This document shows positions 25,815 to 34,659 of a stretch of 64,000 nt of DNA, piece by piece. How positions within the stretch are numbered: position 1 is the first letter of the stretch; every line of letters starts with the position of its first letter. The translations under genes and the position numbers were made by a program. Location of the stretch: the NCBI RefSeq assembly GCF_900188105.1, contig NZ_FZNP01000001.1, positions 744,001-808,000 on the forward strand, given 5' to 3'. The notes under the pieces are model-generated. The model saw only the letters and a list, made by a program, of their open reading frames with translations, ran no database searches and was not told the origin of the DNA. This DNA comes from Actinomadura mexicana (GTDB lineage: Bacteria; Actinomycetota; Actinomycetes; Streptosporangiales; Streptosporangiaceae).

Positions 25815-26151
25815 CGCCTACGGGATACCAGGCCACGTCGATGAGGTCGAACTGGGCGCCTAGCAGTTGGCGCGCGAACCAGCTGCGTTGGGAGATTTCG
25901 CTGGGCAGGGGGGTGAGCTGCGCGAACTCGATGAACCAGCAGTAGGCGACCGCGACGGTACCGGCGGGCAAAGGAGAGATCCGCGGCCGCACGAAGAGCA
26001 CGATCGTGTAGACGATGGCCCCGGACAAGGCGGCACCGGAGTACTGGTCGATAAGCCCGTCTCCCACGGCGCGAATCGCGTAGGCCGCGCCGGCGAAGCC
26101 GGCTGCCGATACGACCATCAGCAGCCGAACCCAGCGCGCTGTGAGCGTCAT
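25735..26151 (-). CDS. DUF2809 family membrane protein
   Basis: This 138-residue protein has four predicted TM helices and the DUF2809 pattern: an N-terminal RAVGDGLIDQYSGAALSGAI segment, CWFIEFAQLTPLPSEI in the third helix and a final helix after FDLIDVAWYPVGVVPLVVAH. DUF2809 proteins are small integral membrane proteins without a known role, distantly like VanZ. It stands between accessory genes on the minus strand. GC content in this patch is somewhat lower than in the flanking operons. Confidence 0.75.
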   Translation of the reverse strand: MTLTARWVRLLMVVSAAGFAGAAYAIRAVGDGLIDQYSGAALSGAIVYTIVLFVRPRISPLPAGTVAVAYCWFIEFAQLTPLPSEISQRSWFARQLLGAQFDLIDVAWYPVGVVPLVVAHWLLRTSAPTRPISPPAEA

Positions 26152-26213
26152 CGCACGATCTTAAGCGGCAACGCACACCCGATGCCCGCCAGCGCCTGCG
26201 CCCGCCTGTACTG

Positions 26214-26399
26214 CTAGGCGTTCTTGATGGCCTCGCCGAGGTGACGGAGTGCCTGGGGGGTGATGAGGAGCTTGGGGCCGTCCGGGTCCTTGCTATCACG
26301 GATGGCCACGGTGTCGTTCATGCGCGCGAGCTCGACGCAGTTGCCGCCGTTGCTGGAGCTGCGGCTGGACTTGCGCCATACGGCGTTACTCAGGTCCAT
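26214..26399 (-). CDS. DUF397 domain protein
   Basis: This 61-residue protein matches DUF397: AVWRKSSRSSSNGGNCVELA at the N-terminus and RDSKDPDGPKLLITPQALRH at the C-terminus. Its start overlaps the end of the upstream XRE regulator by 10 nt, the standard actinomycete pair. Homologous pairs act in development and antibiotic regulation (BldB/WhiJ-like loci), with the DUF397 protein modulating the HTH partner. Confidence 0.93.
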   Translation of the reverse strand: MDLSNAVWRKSSRSSSNGGNCVELARMNDTVAIRDSKDPDGPKLLITPQALRHLGEAIKNA

Positions 26400-27202
26400 T
26401 TCTCCTTCGCCACCTTTGCAATCACTTCGAGAGACTGGTCCACCGGATACGCGGCGGACTGGATTGACGCGAACAGCTCGGTGAGGCGTTTGATTTCGAG
26501 GCGGTCGGTGGTTGTGTCGCCGCTGATCGCATTGTCTTTGTACCCTACCTCGTTCCCGTCCGGAGAGGTTCCGATAGCGAAGGCCCCGGTGATGCCCTCG
26601 TGCAGGCGGAGTGGGGCGATCTGGATGCGGATGCGGCGGGAGGAGACAGTCAGGAGGTGCTGGAGCTGGTCGCGCATCACCGCGGGGGCTTCGGTGCCTC
26701 GGTGGAGGGCGCTCTCGTCGATCACGTACATCAGGCTCGGTGGCGTGTCGCCGGTCAGAACGTCTTGCCGGGCCAGACGGGCATCGACGGTGGATTCGTC
26801 GTTGTCGAGCAGATGGGCGGCGTAGGCGGGAGTCTGGAGAAGACCCGGTATGACCAGTGGTTCATAGCCGCGGATGGCGTCGAACTTCGGCTCCTGCATG
26901 GCCCAGTCGACGAACCATGCGGGGACGGCGTTGGTTCCCTTGTACAGGCCGTCCCACAGGTGGGTGAGGGCTTCGCGGGTGTCGAGGACGCGATCGGCGT
27001 GGACGGCGAGGAGCCGGTCAGGGCGAGACTCCCCGCGCTCCACTGAACCGATCGTGCTCTTCGAGTAGGGCGCGCTCTCCTGGATGAGTTCGCAGAAGGC
27101 GGCGATGCTCAAGCCCGCCGCCTCTCGATAGCGCCGCAGTTCGGAGCCGAGAAGCGCGTTCGGCGACTCCCAGGGCCGCAGATCGTTAGGACGCTGTCCC
27201 AT
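26390..27202 (-). CDS. XRE-family regulator with DUF5753 domain (WhiJ-like)
   Basis: This 270-residue protein has an N-terminal HTH_31-type helix-turn-helix (about 15-75, LGSELRRYREAAGLSIAAFC and SKSTIGSVERGESRPDRLLA) and a C-terminal DUF5753 domain (about 90-265, with IRGYEPLVIPGLLQTPAYAA). It probably controls transcription together with the overlapping DUF397 gene. ATG 27202 has AGGGAGA 8 nt upstream. A divergent anti-sigma-type ATPase gene lies 181 bp away, the common third member of these loci. Confidence 0.93.
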   Translation of the reverse strand: MGQRPNDLRPWESPNALLGSELRRYREAAGLSIAAFCELIQESAPYSKSTIGSVERGESRPDRLLAVHADRVLDTREALTHLWDGLYKGTNAVPAWFVDWAMQEPKFDAIRGYEPLVIPGLLQTPAYAAHLLDNDESTVDARLARQDVLTGDTPPSLMYVIDESALHRGTEAPAVMRDQLQHLLTVSSRRIRIQIAPLRLHEGITGAFAIGTSPDGNEVGYKDNAISGDTTTDRLEIKRLTELFASIQSAAYPVDQSLEVIAKVAKEKWT

Positions 27203-27383
27203 CGCTGTTTCTCCCTTGCCTCGGATGACCGGGGATGACCGGGCTCGACCGGCCATGAGCGGCGATTGACCTGCGAATGTGCGCACTATGGGCACCCATC
27301 GCAGTATTGGCGCTACTCAGCGTGACACAGGGGCGATGATTTGACCACTGGATTCCGGAAACGAATTTCTGGAGGTCGAATCC

Positions 27384-27770
27384 ATGATCGATTCGGGAAC
27401 GACGACAGAAGGCGTTCTGATCGAATCGTCGGAGCAGGCGCCGCAACAGGCGCGTTGCTGGGTCGCCGACGTTTTCGCTAAGCGGCGCCTAGGCGACGAC
27501 TACACCGCGAGGACCGTGGTCACGGAATTGGTCACGAACGCCTATAGGCACACCGACACGAAAGCCATTCCTGTACGTCTCGTCTTGGAAAACGGCTACT
27601 TCGTGGTGGAAGTGGAGGACAGGTCCGATCTGGCACCGGTTCTCCAGGGCGAGGACGACGCGGCGGAGTCCGGCCGGGGGCTGCTCATGGTCGCCATGCT
27701 CGTCGACGCGTGGGGCGTCCGGGCGCTGGACGGCGGCGGGAAGGTGACATGGGCTCGACTGCGCGCGTGA
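27384..27770 (+). CDS. Anti-sigma-type ATP-binding protein (RsbW-like)
   Basis: This 128-residue protein is a single GHKL ATPase domain of the small actinomycete RsbW-like group. The N box is VVTELVTNAYRHT (about 45-57), followed by VEVEDRSDLAP (G1) and GRGLLMVAMLVDAWGV (G2). GGAGGTC precedes ATG 27384. It is divergent from the XRE/DUF397 pair, a frequent association of unclear meaning. The next ORF starts inside its 3' end. Confidence 0.88.
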   Translation: MIDSGTTTEGVLIESSEQAPQQARCWVADVFAKRRLGDDYTARTVVTELVTNAYRHTDTKAIPVRLVLENGYFVVEVEDRSDLAPVLQGEDDAAESGRGLLMVAMLVDAWGVRALDGGGKVTWARLRA

Positions 27771-28120
27771 AAGTGGCGCGCGGCCGGCTCGTGATGGCGT
27801 GGTGGCGCGTCCGGCTCGGGCATGCCACCGCCGAGCGGCATCTCGACGTCCTGGCCACCGCGACGGACGCCTGCGGCTGGTCCCATCTCAAGGTCTACGT
27901 GGAGTCGCCGCCGGTGCTGTGGGTCTTCTCCGAGGAAGCCGGAGACCTCGCCGTGAGCGTCACGGCGGGACGTACCGGCGGGCGGTGGGTCTACCGGGTC
28001 TCAGGGGCGATGCGGTACCCCTGCGACGGCCCTCAGCGCGTGGCGGGCGTCCTTGACGGCGTCCTCCGGGATCGGCTGGGCTCGCGCAGTGCCGCAGACT
28101 CCGCCGGAGCGCGGCGGTGA
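27749..28120 (+). CDS. Hypothetical protein downstream of the RsbW-like gene
   Basis: This 123-residue protein overlaps the RsbW-like gene by 22 nt (ATG 27749, with GGAAGG just upstream; GTG 27767 is an alternative overlapping the TGA). It is basic and has no membrane helix or known motif. The middle (ATDACGWSHLKVYVESPPVLWVFSE) looks like a mixed alpha/beta fold and the end is Arg/Ala-rich. Overlap suggests co-translation with the ATPase. I cannot assign a function. Confidence 0.55.
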   Translation: MGSTARVKVARGRLVMAWWRVRLGHATAERHLDVLATATDACGWSHLKVYVESPPVLWVFSEEAGDLAVSVTAGRTGGRWVYRVSGAMRYPCDGPQRVAGVLDGVLRDRLGSRSAADSAGARR

Positions 28121-28124
28121 CGCG

Positions 28125-29897
28125 TCAGTGGCGGCGCTTGGTGGCCCATTCGCGGATCTTGGCTATGCGCTCGCGGATCTCCTCGGCGCTCGCCTGGGGG
28201 ACGGGCGGGCCGCCGCAGGCGCGGCGCAGCTCGTTGTGGATGACCCCCTGCGGCTGGCCCGTCCGGTGGTTCCAGGAGTTGACGAGGCCGTTCAGCTCGC
28301 GGCGCAGGGCCGCGATGTCCTCGGCGGCGGTGCGGTCGGCGCGGGGGTCGCCGGTCTTGCGCCTGCGCTCGTTGGCGATCTGTTCGGCCTGCCGCTTGCG
28401 CAGCAGCGCCGACACCTGGGCGGGCTCCAGCAGGCCGGGGATGCCGAGGTACTCCTCCTCCTCGGCAGACCCCGGCTCGGCGTTCATGCCGAACTCGCCG
28501 CCGTCGTAGAGCACGCGGTCGAACGTCGCGGACGCCTCCACCGTCTCGAACGGCAGCTCCTCGCCGACGTCGGGCGTGTCCTGCTCGCGGTTGGCCTCGG
28601 CGAGCAGATCGTCGTCGAGGCCGTCCTCGCGGACGGGACGGTCGAGGACGTGGTCGCGCTCCTCCTCCATCTCGGAGGCGTGGCCCATCAGCGTCGGCAC
28701 CGACGGCAGGAACACCGACGCCGTCTCGCCGCGCTTGCGGGCGCGGACGAAACGACCGATGGCCTGCGCGAAGAACAGCGGCGTGCTGGTGGAGGTGGCG
28801 TAGACGCCCACGCACAGCCGCGGGATGTCGACGCCCTCGGACACCATGCGGACCGCGACCATCCAGCGGTCGTCGGTCTCGCCGAACGCCTTGATCTTCT
28901 TGGACGCGGTCGGGTCGTCCGACAGGACGATCGTGGCGCCCTGCCCGGTCACCGCGCGCAGCATCTTGGCGTAGGCGCGGGCGGACTCGTGGTCGGTGGC
29001 GATGACTAGGCCGCCCGCGTCCGGGATGACGCGGCGCAGCTCGGTGAGGCGGCGGTCGGCCGCGGCCAGCACCTGCGTGATCCAGTTGCCCTTGGGGTCG
29101 AGCGCGGCCCGCCACGCCTGGGACGTCTGGTCCTGGGTGAGCGGCTCGCCGAGCGTCGCGGTGATCTCGTCGCCCGCGCGGGTGCGCCAGCGCATCTCGC
29201 CCGCGTAGGCCAGGAAGATCACCGGTCGGACGACGCCGTCGGCGAGGGCGGGGCCGTAGCCGTAGGTGTAGTCGGCCTGGCTGCGCCGGATGCCGTCCGG
29301 CCCCTCCTCGTACTGGACGAACGGGATCGGGTTGATGTCGGTGCGGAACGGCGTGCCGGACAGGGCGACCCGCCGCGTCGCCGGCTCGAACGCCTCCCGG
29401 ACGGCGTCGCCCCACGACAGGCCGTCGCCCGCGTGGTGCACCTCGTCGAAGATGACCAGCGACTTGCGCGCCTCGGTGCGGTTGCGGTGCAGCGCCGGGC
29501 GCGCGGCGACCGTCGCGTACGTGACGGCGACGCCGTGGAAGTCCTTGCCGACGGGGCCCTGCCCGTTCTGGTACTCCGGGTCGATCCTGATGCCGACGCG
29601 GGCCGCCGACTCGGCCCACTGCCGCTTGAGGTGCTCGGTCGGGCACACGATCGTGAGCGAGGCGACGACGCGGCGCTCCATCAGCTCGCGGGCGAGCCGG
29701 AGCGCGAACGTCGTCTTGCCGGCGCCCGGCGTCGCGACGGTGAGGAAGTCGCGCGGGCCGGGCGCCGTTCCGTCCACGCCGAAGTACGCCTCCAGCGCCT
29801 GCTGCTGCCAGGCGCGCAGGGAGGACGCGGTCCCCCAGGCGGCCCGCTCGGGGAAGGCGGGGGGCATGCTCGATGCGGCGAAGGTGCTCACGGTCAT
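28125..29897 (-). CDS. Superfamily 2 DEAD/DEAH helicase
   Basis: This 590-residue protein has an N-terminal ResIII-like helicase core: Q-region RAWQQQALEAYF, Walker A GAGKT (58-62), Walker B DEVHH (151-155), SGTPFRTD (motif III), and in the second lobe VRMVSEGVDIPRLCVGVYA (motif V) and QAIGRFVRARK (motif VI). The C-terminal 150 residues are acidic then helical and may bind DNA or a partner. It starts 6 nt after the stop of a secreted M43 protease gene on the same strand. The role is probably DNA repair or defence; no nuclease domain is visible. Confidence 0.88.
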   Translation of the reverse strand: MTVSTFAASSMPPAFPERAAWGTASSLRAWQQQALEAYFGVDGTAPGPRDFLTVATPGAGKTTFALRLARELMERRVVASLTIVCPTEHLKRQWAESAARVGIRIDPEYQNGQGPVGKDFHGVAVTYATVAARPALHRNRTEARKSLVIFDEVHHAGDGLSWGDAVREAFEPATRRVALSGTPFRTDINPIPFVQYEEGPDGIRRSQADYTYGYGPALADGVVRPVIFLAYAGEMRWRTRAGDEITATLGEPLTQDQTSQAWRAALDPKGNWITQVLAAADRRLTELRRVIPDAGGLVIATDHESARAYAKMLRAVTGQGATIVLSDDPTASKKIKAFGETDDRWMVAVRMVSEGVDIPRLCVGVYATSTSTPLFFAQAIGRFVRARKRGETASVFLPSVPTLMGHASEMEEERDHVLDRPVREDGLDDDLLAEANREQDTPDVGEELPFETVEASATFDRVLYDGGEFGMNAEPGSAEEEEYLGIPGLLEPAQVSALLRKRQAEQIANERRRKTGDPRADRTAAEDIAALRRELNGLVNSWNHRTGQPQGVIHNELRRACGGPPVPQASAEEIRERIAKIREWATKRRH

Positions 29898-29903
29898 TGA
29901 AGG

Positions 29904-31010
29904 CTACCGAGCCGCACCGACAGATCGGGCCGCGCCCGGTGCACCTGTGCCGAGATCCACACGGTGGCGGCCGGACCTCGTCGACCGGTACGCCGCCCAA
30001 GCCGCACGGATGCGGCGGCCCTGACCTGCGGTGAAGCCCCGCATGCAGGCGTCGTGCGCGTAGTCCATGAAATTGTGGATCGGATCGCGGCCCCGCTGCG
30101 GACACGAGTCGCGGCCCTGCGGGCAGCCCTGCGCCGGCTCCTGCTCGTACGGGGTGTCGGTCACCCCGTCGCCCGGCGACACGCACCCGCCCTCGAACGT
30201 GTGCATCAGGCCGAGCCAGTGCCCGATCTCGTGGACGGCCGTGAACCCGTGGTTGAACGGCGCGTACGACCCGTACGGCAGGCTCCGGAAGTCGACGATG
30301 ACGCCGTCCAGGCGCGGGTCGCGCCGGTACCACTGCGGGAAGGTGGAGAACCCCAGCACGTCCGACCCGACGGCCGCCGTGTAGAGGTTGAGCGTCCCGC
30401 GCCCGCCCTTGCGGAGGCGCCGCTTCATCGGGCCCTCGTTGCGCTGCGGGTTGTGGAACCAGGTGGGGTTGTCGGTGCGGTCGAGGGAGTCCAGCCGGAA
30501 CCTCACGCGGGTGTCGTCGCCCCCGAGGCGTCCGCCGTAGGCCGCGTTGAGCGTGGCGATCTGCCGCCGGACCGCCGCCGTGCTCAGCCGTCCCGAACTC
30601 CCGCTGTGGACGACGTGGAACCGGACCGGGACGGTGAGGCCCCCCGCCGCGCGCCGCGCCGGGTCGGGGCGGGCCGGATCGGGGCGGGCCGGATCGAGGC
30701 GGGCCTCGTCGGACGTCCCGAACCGGTCCAGGAGCGTGCGGCGGAGATCGGCGAGCATGGCGGTGGCCTGGTCGTGGCCGAGATCGGCCCGGTCGCGCGC
30801 CTGGGCCGACCGCGCCACCCCGGCCGAGGCGCCCCTGCCGCCCACGGCGGCCGCCCCTCCCGCCGCGCCCGCACGGCCGTGCACGCAGTCGTCGCCGCGC
30901 GCGGCCGGAGCGACCTTCGCCCGCTCCCACTCCCCCTCACTCACCGAACCCGGAACGGCACACACCGTAACCGTCAGTGCGCACAGTGAAACCCCGGCCA
31001 AGCGCCGCAT
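29904..31010 (-). CDS. Secreted zinc metalloprotease, M43 (pappalysin-like)
   Basis: This 368-residue protein has an N-terminal signal peptide (MRRLAGVSLCALTVTVCAVP), a low-complexity region with a 15-bp-repeat-encoded DPARP stretch (about 106-119), and a metzincin domain. The zinc site is HEIGHWLGLMH (H260, E261, H264, H270) and the Met-turn is FMDYAHDACM (M315). Cys pairs near 276, 296, 303 and 322 should form the family disulfides. Related proteases (ulilysin, cytophagalysin) cleave extracellular proteins. The helicase gene follows within 6 nt, an unexpected partner. Confidence 0.9.
   Translation of the reverse strand: MRRLAGVSLCALTVTVCAVPGSVSEGEWERAKVAPAARGDDCVHGRAGAAGGAAAVGGRGASAGVARSAQARDRADLGHDQATAMLADLRRTLLDRFGTSDEARLDPARPDPARPDPARRAAGGLTVPVRFHVVHSGSSGRLSTAAVRRQIATLNAAYGGRLGGDDTRVRFRLDSLDRTDNPTWFHNPQRNEGPMKRRLRKGGRGTLNLYTAAVGSDVLGFSTFPQWYRRDPRLDGVIVDFRSLPYGSYAPFNHGFTAVHEIGHWLGLMHTFEGGCVSPGDGVTDTPYEQEPAQGCPQGRDSCPQRGRDPIHNFMDYAHDACMRGFTAGQGRRIRAAWAAYRSTRSGRHRVDLGTGAPGAARSVGAAR
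30661..30705. repeat. 15-bp tandem repeat inside the M43 protease gene
   Basis: Three units, GGGTCGGGGCGGGCC, GGATCGGGGCGGGCC and GGATCGAGGCGGGCC, encoding the pentad Arg-Pro-Asp-Pro-Ala on the minus strand. They lie in the linker between the signal peptide region and the catalytic domain. Copy number could vary without shifting the frame. Confidence 0.9.
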
Positions 31011-31151
31011 TCAATCCCCCGATTGTTCAGGGACGTCCCTTTCGGGGCATCCCGCGATAAGAAAGGCCGAGGTCCCGCGGCACCCGACCGCAGGACCTCA
31101 CGCGCGCACGCCTACCCGGCGGCGCGCCGCCGGCCGCCGTTCAGCGGCCGG

Positions 31152-31415
31152 TCACTCCTCGCCCTTGCCCCCGCCCGACTGCATGGACTCGTAGATCTCC
31201 TTGCACTCCGGGCAGACGGGGTACTTCTTCGGATCCCGGTTCGGCACCCAGACCTTGCCGCACAGCGCGATCACCGGCGTGCCGGTCACCGCGCTCTCGG
31301 TGATCTTGGCCTTCTTCACGTAGTGGGCGAACCGCTCGTGGTCGCCGTCACCGTGGGAGAGGTCCGGCTTGACATCGCTCTGGGTGTCGCCGTCGGGAAG
31401 GATCTTCGTACTCAC
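31152..31415 (-). CDS. DUF3039 domain protein
   Basis: This 87-residue protein is a short actinobacterial DUF3039 protein with a zinc-ribbon-like end: ALCGKVW, then VCPECKEIY, giving C-x-n-C-x2-C. It follows yqgE; its AAGGTG ribosome-binding site overlaps the yqgE stop codon (TAA at 31426-31428), so the two are co-translated. GTG 31415 is preferred to GTG 31424, which lies immediately at that site. Function unknown. Confidence 0.88.
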   Translation of the reverse strand: MSTKILPDGDTQSDVKPDLSHGDGDHERFAHYVKKAKITESAVTGTPVIALCGKVWVPNRDPKKYPVCPECKEIYESMQSGGGKGEE

Positions 31416-31425
31416 ACCGTTCACC

Positions 31426-32001
31426 TTAGTTCAGCGTCGGGTCCTCGGGGAAAGTGGCGACGAAGGCCAGGTCGCCGCCCTGCCTTCGCAGCACGTCCTG
31501 CCACAGCCGCTCCGGGTCGCCGGCGAACACGTCCCCGGCCTCGGCGGGCACCAGGTACCACGAGCCGTCCTCGACCTCGGAGCGCAGCTGCCCGGGCGAC
31601 CAGCCCGCGTATCCGGCGAACACGCGCAGCTGCAGCAGTTCCGCCGCGAGCAGGCCGGGCGGAGCCTCCAGGTCGACCAGGCCGACCCGGGCGACCTCGG
31701 TACCGCCGTCCAGGGCGCGCCATCCGAGCGGCTCGTCCTCGCCGGGGAGCCGGGCCAGGGCGAGCGCGTTCTCCAGCGCGACCGGCCCGCCCTGGAACAC
31801 CACGGCCGGTCCCGTCACCAGCTCCGCCCACGGCGGCAGCACGCGGTCCACCAGAATCTCGGTCGGCCGGTTGAGGACGACTCCGAGGGTCCCCCCGTCG
31901 CCGTCGTGCTCGACCAGCAGGACGACGCTGCGCCGAAAATTCGGATCCTCCAGCTGCGGGGTGGCGACCAGCAGGAGCCCGACCCTGATCCCGTCTTCCA
32001 T
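31426..32001 (-). CDS. YqgE/AlgH family protein
   Basis: This 191-residue protein has the YqgE/AlgH fold. Family motifs: LLVATPQLEDPNFRRSVVLL near the N-terminus, GVVLNRPTEI, and FAGYAGWSPGQLRSEVEDGS (about 129-148) followed by WYLVPA. The family is widespread and its biochemical role is not settled. The start could be ATG 32001 or ATG 32010; neither has a clear ribosome-binding site. It is divergent from an LPxTG-type protein gene. Confidence 0.92.
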   Translation of the reverse strand: MEDGIRVGLLLVATPQLEDPNFRRSVVLLVEHDGDGGTLGVVLNRPTEILVDRVLPPWAELVTGPAVVFQGGPVALENALALARLPGEDEPLGWRALDGGTEVARVGLVDLEAPPGLLAAELLQLRVFAGYAGWSPGQLRSEVEDGSWYLVPAEAGDVFAGDPERLWQDVLRRQGGDLAFVATFPEDPTLN

Positions 32002-32111
32002 GGGTCCCATGATGCGTTGCCCGGACCTCCGGCGGCACGCCCTCTCACTCGTTAGCCTGTTACGCATTCCTATCGATGGGGATATCGGCACCACAAGGTC
32101 CTGGGTTAAGA

Positions 32112-32126
32112 ATGATCTAGGATCAT
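32112..32126. promoter_or_regulatory. 15-bp palindrome with an embedded -10-like hexamer
   Basis: ATGATC-TAG-GATCAT is a perfect palindrome 36 bp before the LPxTG-type gene. TAGGAT inside it resembles a -10 box for that gene. It lies in the 160-bp gap between divergent genes, so it is a candidate operator. Confidence 0.45.
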
Positions 32127-32161
32127 CGGCCACCCGCTTGGTGCGCGCCGGGAGGACAGCG

Positions 32162-32827
32162 ATGCAGTTGCCCAGGGTCGTCATCGCCGCCGTGTTCATC
32201 GTGATCGGGGCGCTGATCGCGATCCCGGCCCTGTTCAGGTCGGACGGCTCCGCGTCGCCGACCTCCGGAGCGGCGTCGACCTCGGCGAGCCCGAGCCCGA
32301 CCGGCGGCTCGCCGTCCGCCTCGGGCAGGCCCACCCGGACCCCGACGCCCACCCCCACCCGCACGCCGACCGGGGCTCCGGCGCGGCCGGTGACGGCCAC
32401 CGTCGGATCGGTGTCCTGCCCGGACCGCACCGTGAACGTCAGGGTCCGCAACACCGGAACGCAGACCGAGGACTTCTCCATCGAGAAGAACGACGACACC
32501 GCCGCCGTCCCCGGCAAGATCGGCCCGGGCACCACCCGGACGGTCGCGGTGAAGCTGCGCGAGGACCGCCGCACCCGTATCACCGTCCGGTGGGCGAACC
32601 GGCAGATCCAGAGCGCGGCCGCCAAGGCGAACTGCAAGAAGGCGGGCGTCGCCGCGCCGCGCGAGACGCCGCCCGGCAAGCTGCCGCACACCGGCCCCGA
32701 CACCGTCCTGTGGGCGCGGGCCGCGACCGGCGTCGCCGTCATCCTGACCGGCGCGATCATCTTCTGGTGGGGCGGCACCTGGCCGCGCCGCCGCGAGCAG
32801 ATGTTCGCGGGCCGCAAGTCCGACTGA
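32162..32827 (+). CDS. Membrane/cell-wall protein with LPxTG-like sorting motif
   Basis: This 221-residue protein has an N-terminal hydrophobic helix (about 6-24), a Ser/Thr/Pro-rich spacer (about 28-75, with TPTPTPT), a beta domain of about 85 residues with two Cys (SCPDRT and NCKKAG, probably one disulfide) resembling a CARDB/Ig-like fold, then LPHTGPD, one TM helix (about 189-208) and a basic tail. The sorting motif is LPHTG. The tail after the TM helix is about 18 residues, longer than in typical sortase substrates. It may be a two-TM membrane protein if it is not cleaved. Confidence 0.6.
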   Translation: MQLPRVVIAAVFIVIGALIAIPALFRSDGSASPTSGAASTSASPSPTGGSPSASGRPTRTPTPTPTRTPTGAPARPVTATVGSVSCPDRTVNVRVRNTGTQTEDFSIEKNDDTAAVPGKIGPGTTRTVAVKLREDRRTRITVRWANRQIQSAAAKANCKKAGVAAPRETPPGKLPHTGPDTVLWARAATGVAVILTGAIIFWWGGTWPRRREQMFAGRKSD

Positions 32828-32856
32828 GCGGAGCGGCGGGCCCGCCTTCCCGGCGC

Positions 32857-34260
32857 CTATGCCTCGGTGCGGGGGCGGCCGCCCGCGGCCTCGCGGACGG
32901 CGCCGGCCACGCGGGTGCTGACATCCGGGTGGAAGACGCTCGGCACGATGTAGTTCGGGCCGAGCTCGTCCGGGGTGACGACCTCGGACAGGGCCTTGGC
33001 GGCGGCCGCGAGCATCTCCAGGGTGACGCCGTCGGCCTGGGCGTCCAGCAGGCCGCGGAACACGCCGGGGAACGCCAGCACGTTGTTGATCTGGTTCGGG
33101 TAGTCGCTGCGCCCGGTGGCGACCACGGCGGCGTGCTCGCGAGCCTCGTCCGGCGAGATCTCCGGCTCGGGGTTGGCGAGCGCGAACACGATCGCGTCGC
33201 CGCTCATCGTGGCGATGTCGTCGCCGTTCAGGATGCCGGGGGCGGACACGCCGATGAACACGTCGGCGTCCTTCACCGCACCGCGCAGGTCGCCGGAGTA
33301 GCCGCCCTCGTTGGTGTGCTCGGCGATCCAGCGCAGCGAGTCGTCGAGGTCGTCGCGGCCCTTGTGCACGGCGCCGGCGTAGTCGCACACGACCAGGTTG
33401 CGGGCGCCCGCGTGCATCAGCAGCTTCAGGATGGCGCTGCCGGCGGCGCCCGCGCCCGCCATCGTGATGCGCACGGCGCCGATGTCCTTGCCGACGACGC
33501 GCAGGGCGTTGGTCAGCGCGGCGAGCACGCAGATCGCGGTGCCGTGCTGGTCGTCGTGGAAGACGGGGATGTCGAGCAGCTCGCGCAGCCGGGCCTCGAC
33601 CTCGAAGCAGCGCGGCGCGGAGATGTCCTCCAGGTTGATGCCGCCGAAGGCGGGCGCGAGGATCTGCACCGTCCGGACGATCTCGTCGGTGTCCTGGGTG
33701 TCCAGGCAGATCGGCCACGCGTCGATCCCGGCGAACCGCTTGAACAGCGCCGCCTTGCCCTCCATGACCGGCAGCGCGGCCTCCGGGCCGATGTTGCCGA
33801 GGCCGAGCACCGCCGAGCCGTCGGTCACCACGGCGACGCTGTTGCGTTTGATCGTCAGCCGCCGGACGTCCTCGGGGTTGCGGGCGATGGCCAGGGAGAC
33901 GCGGGCGACGCCGGGCGTGTAGGCCATCGACAGCTCGTCGCGGTTGCGCAGCGGCACCTTCGACTGCATCTCGATCTTGCCGCCGAGGTGCATCAGGAAC
34001 GTCCGGTCGCTGACCTTGTGGATCTTGACGGACTCGATCCGCTCCAGCGCGCCCGCGATCGCCTCGGCGTGCTGGGTGTCGCGGGTGGCGATCGTGACGT
34101 CGATGCGCAGGGTCTCGTGACCGGCGGTGTTGACGTCGAGGGCCGTGACGATGCCACCCGCGTTCTCGACCACGTGGGTGATCTGGCTGACGGCCCTGCC
34201 GCCGGCCGGGACCTCCAGCCGGACGGTGATGGAGTACGACACGCTTGGCACGCTCGCCAC
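32857..34260 (-). CDS. NAD-dependent malic enzyme with N-terminal ACT domain
   Basis: Converts malate to pyruvate and CO2. The 467 residues comprise an ACT-like regulatory domain (about 8-85, [20 protein letters not shown]) and a malic-enzyme catalytic part. Key elements are [11 protein letters not shown] (Tyr), [21 protein letters not shown] (about 137-157), [17 protein letters not shown] [13 protein letters not shown] with metal-binding acids, FHDDQHGTA and GAGAAGSAI (NAD). GTG 34260 has AGGGAG 8 nt upstream. Actinomycete homologues usually use NAD; the ACT domain implies allosteric control by an unknown ligand. Confidence 0.94.
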   Translation of the reverse strand: MASVPSVSYSITVRLEVPAGGRAVSQITHVVENAGGIVTALDVNTAGHETLRIDVTIATRDTQHAEAIAGALERIESVKIHKVSDRTFLMHLGGKIEMQSKVPLRNRDELSMAYTPGVARVSLAIARNPEDVRRLTIKRNSVAVVTDGSAVLGLGNIGPEAALPVMEGKAALFKRFAGIDAWPICLDTQDTDEIVRTVQILAPAFGGINLEDISAPRCFEVEARLRELLDIPVFHDDQHGTAICVLAALTNALRVVGKDIGAVRITMAGAGAAGSAILKLLMHAGARNLVVCDYAGAVHKGRDDLDDSLRWIAEHTNEGGYSGDLRGAVKDADVFIGVSAPGILNGDDIATMSGDAIVFALANPEPEISPDEAREHAAVVATGRSDYPNQINNVLAFPGVFRGLLDAQADGVTLEMLAAAAKALSEVVTPDELGPNYIVPSVFHPDVSTRVAGAVREAAGGRPRTEA

Positions 34261-34659
34261 GACAGCTGCTCCCTATTTATACGGGTTTGTCCACATCCGA
34301 GCGCGCCGCTCCCAGGGGACGGTGCGTCCGGGGCCGCCGCCCGGTCCCGTCCCGCGGCCCGCGGAGCCCGGGCCGCGACGACGATCAGGGTCGACGGTCG
34401 CGGGCACGGGCGGCCTCGTGATGTCGATCACGAGCCGGTGCCGGACACGGGCTGCGCCGGACACGGGCTGGCGTCGATCACGAGGTGGCGGAGCCGCGGA
34501 TCCGTCGGATCGGCCGCGTGGAAGTGCTTCACCCGTGGAAGTCCTTCACGTGGCCGCACGGGCGCGGTCATCAGTCAACGAGCATACGCTCACCACCGCG
34601 GTCAGGTGTCCCGCTCGCCCCAGCTCGCCGCCCTTCGGCGAGCGCCCGGCGCGACCCGG
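34261..34659. other. Intergenic region with short duplicated segments
   Basis: About 400 bases with no convincing gene, upstream of the malic enzyme and downstream of a thioredoxin-like gene. A TATAAAT -10-like box (minus strand, 34275-34281) sits before the malic enzyme ribosome-binding site. Three short direct repeats are packed in 34423-34549: GTCGATCACGAG twice, GCCGGACACGGGCTG twice and CGTGGAAGTSCTTCAC twice. Confidence 0.6.
34275..34281 (-). promoter_or_regulatory. -10-like box TATAAAT before malic enzyme
   Basis: On the minus strand TATAAAT is followed by AGGGAG and the GTG start after 14 nt. This is one of the few AT-rich heptamers in the region. No matching -35 hexamer was found. 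Confidence 0.45.
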
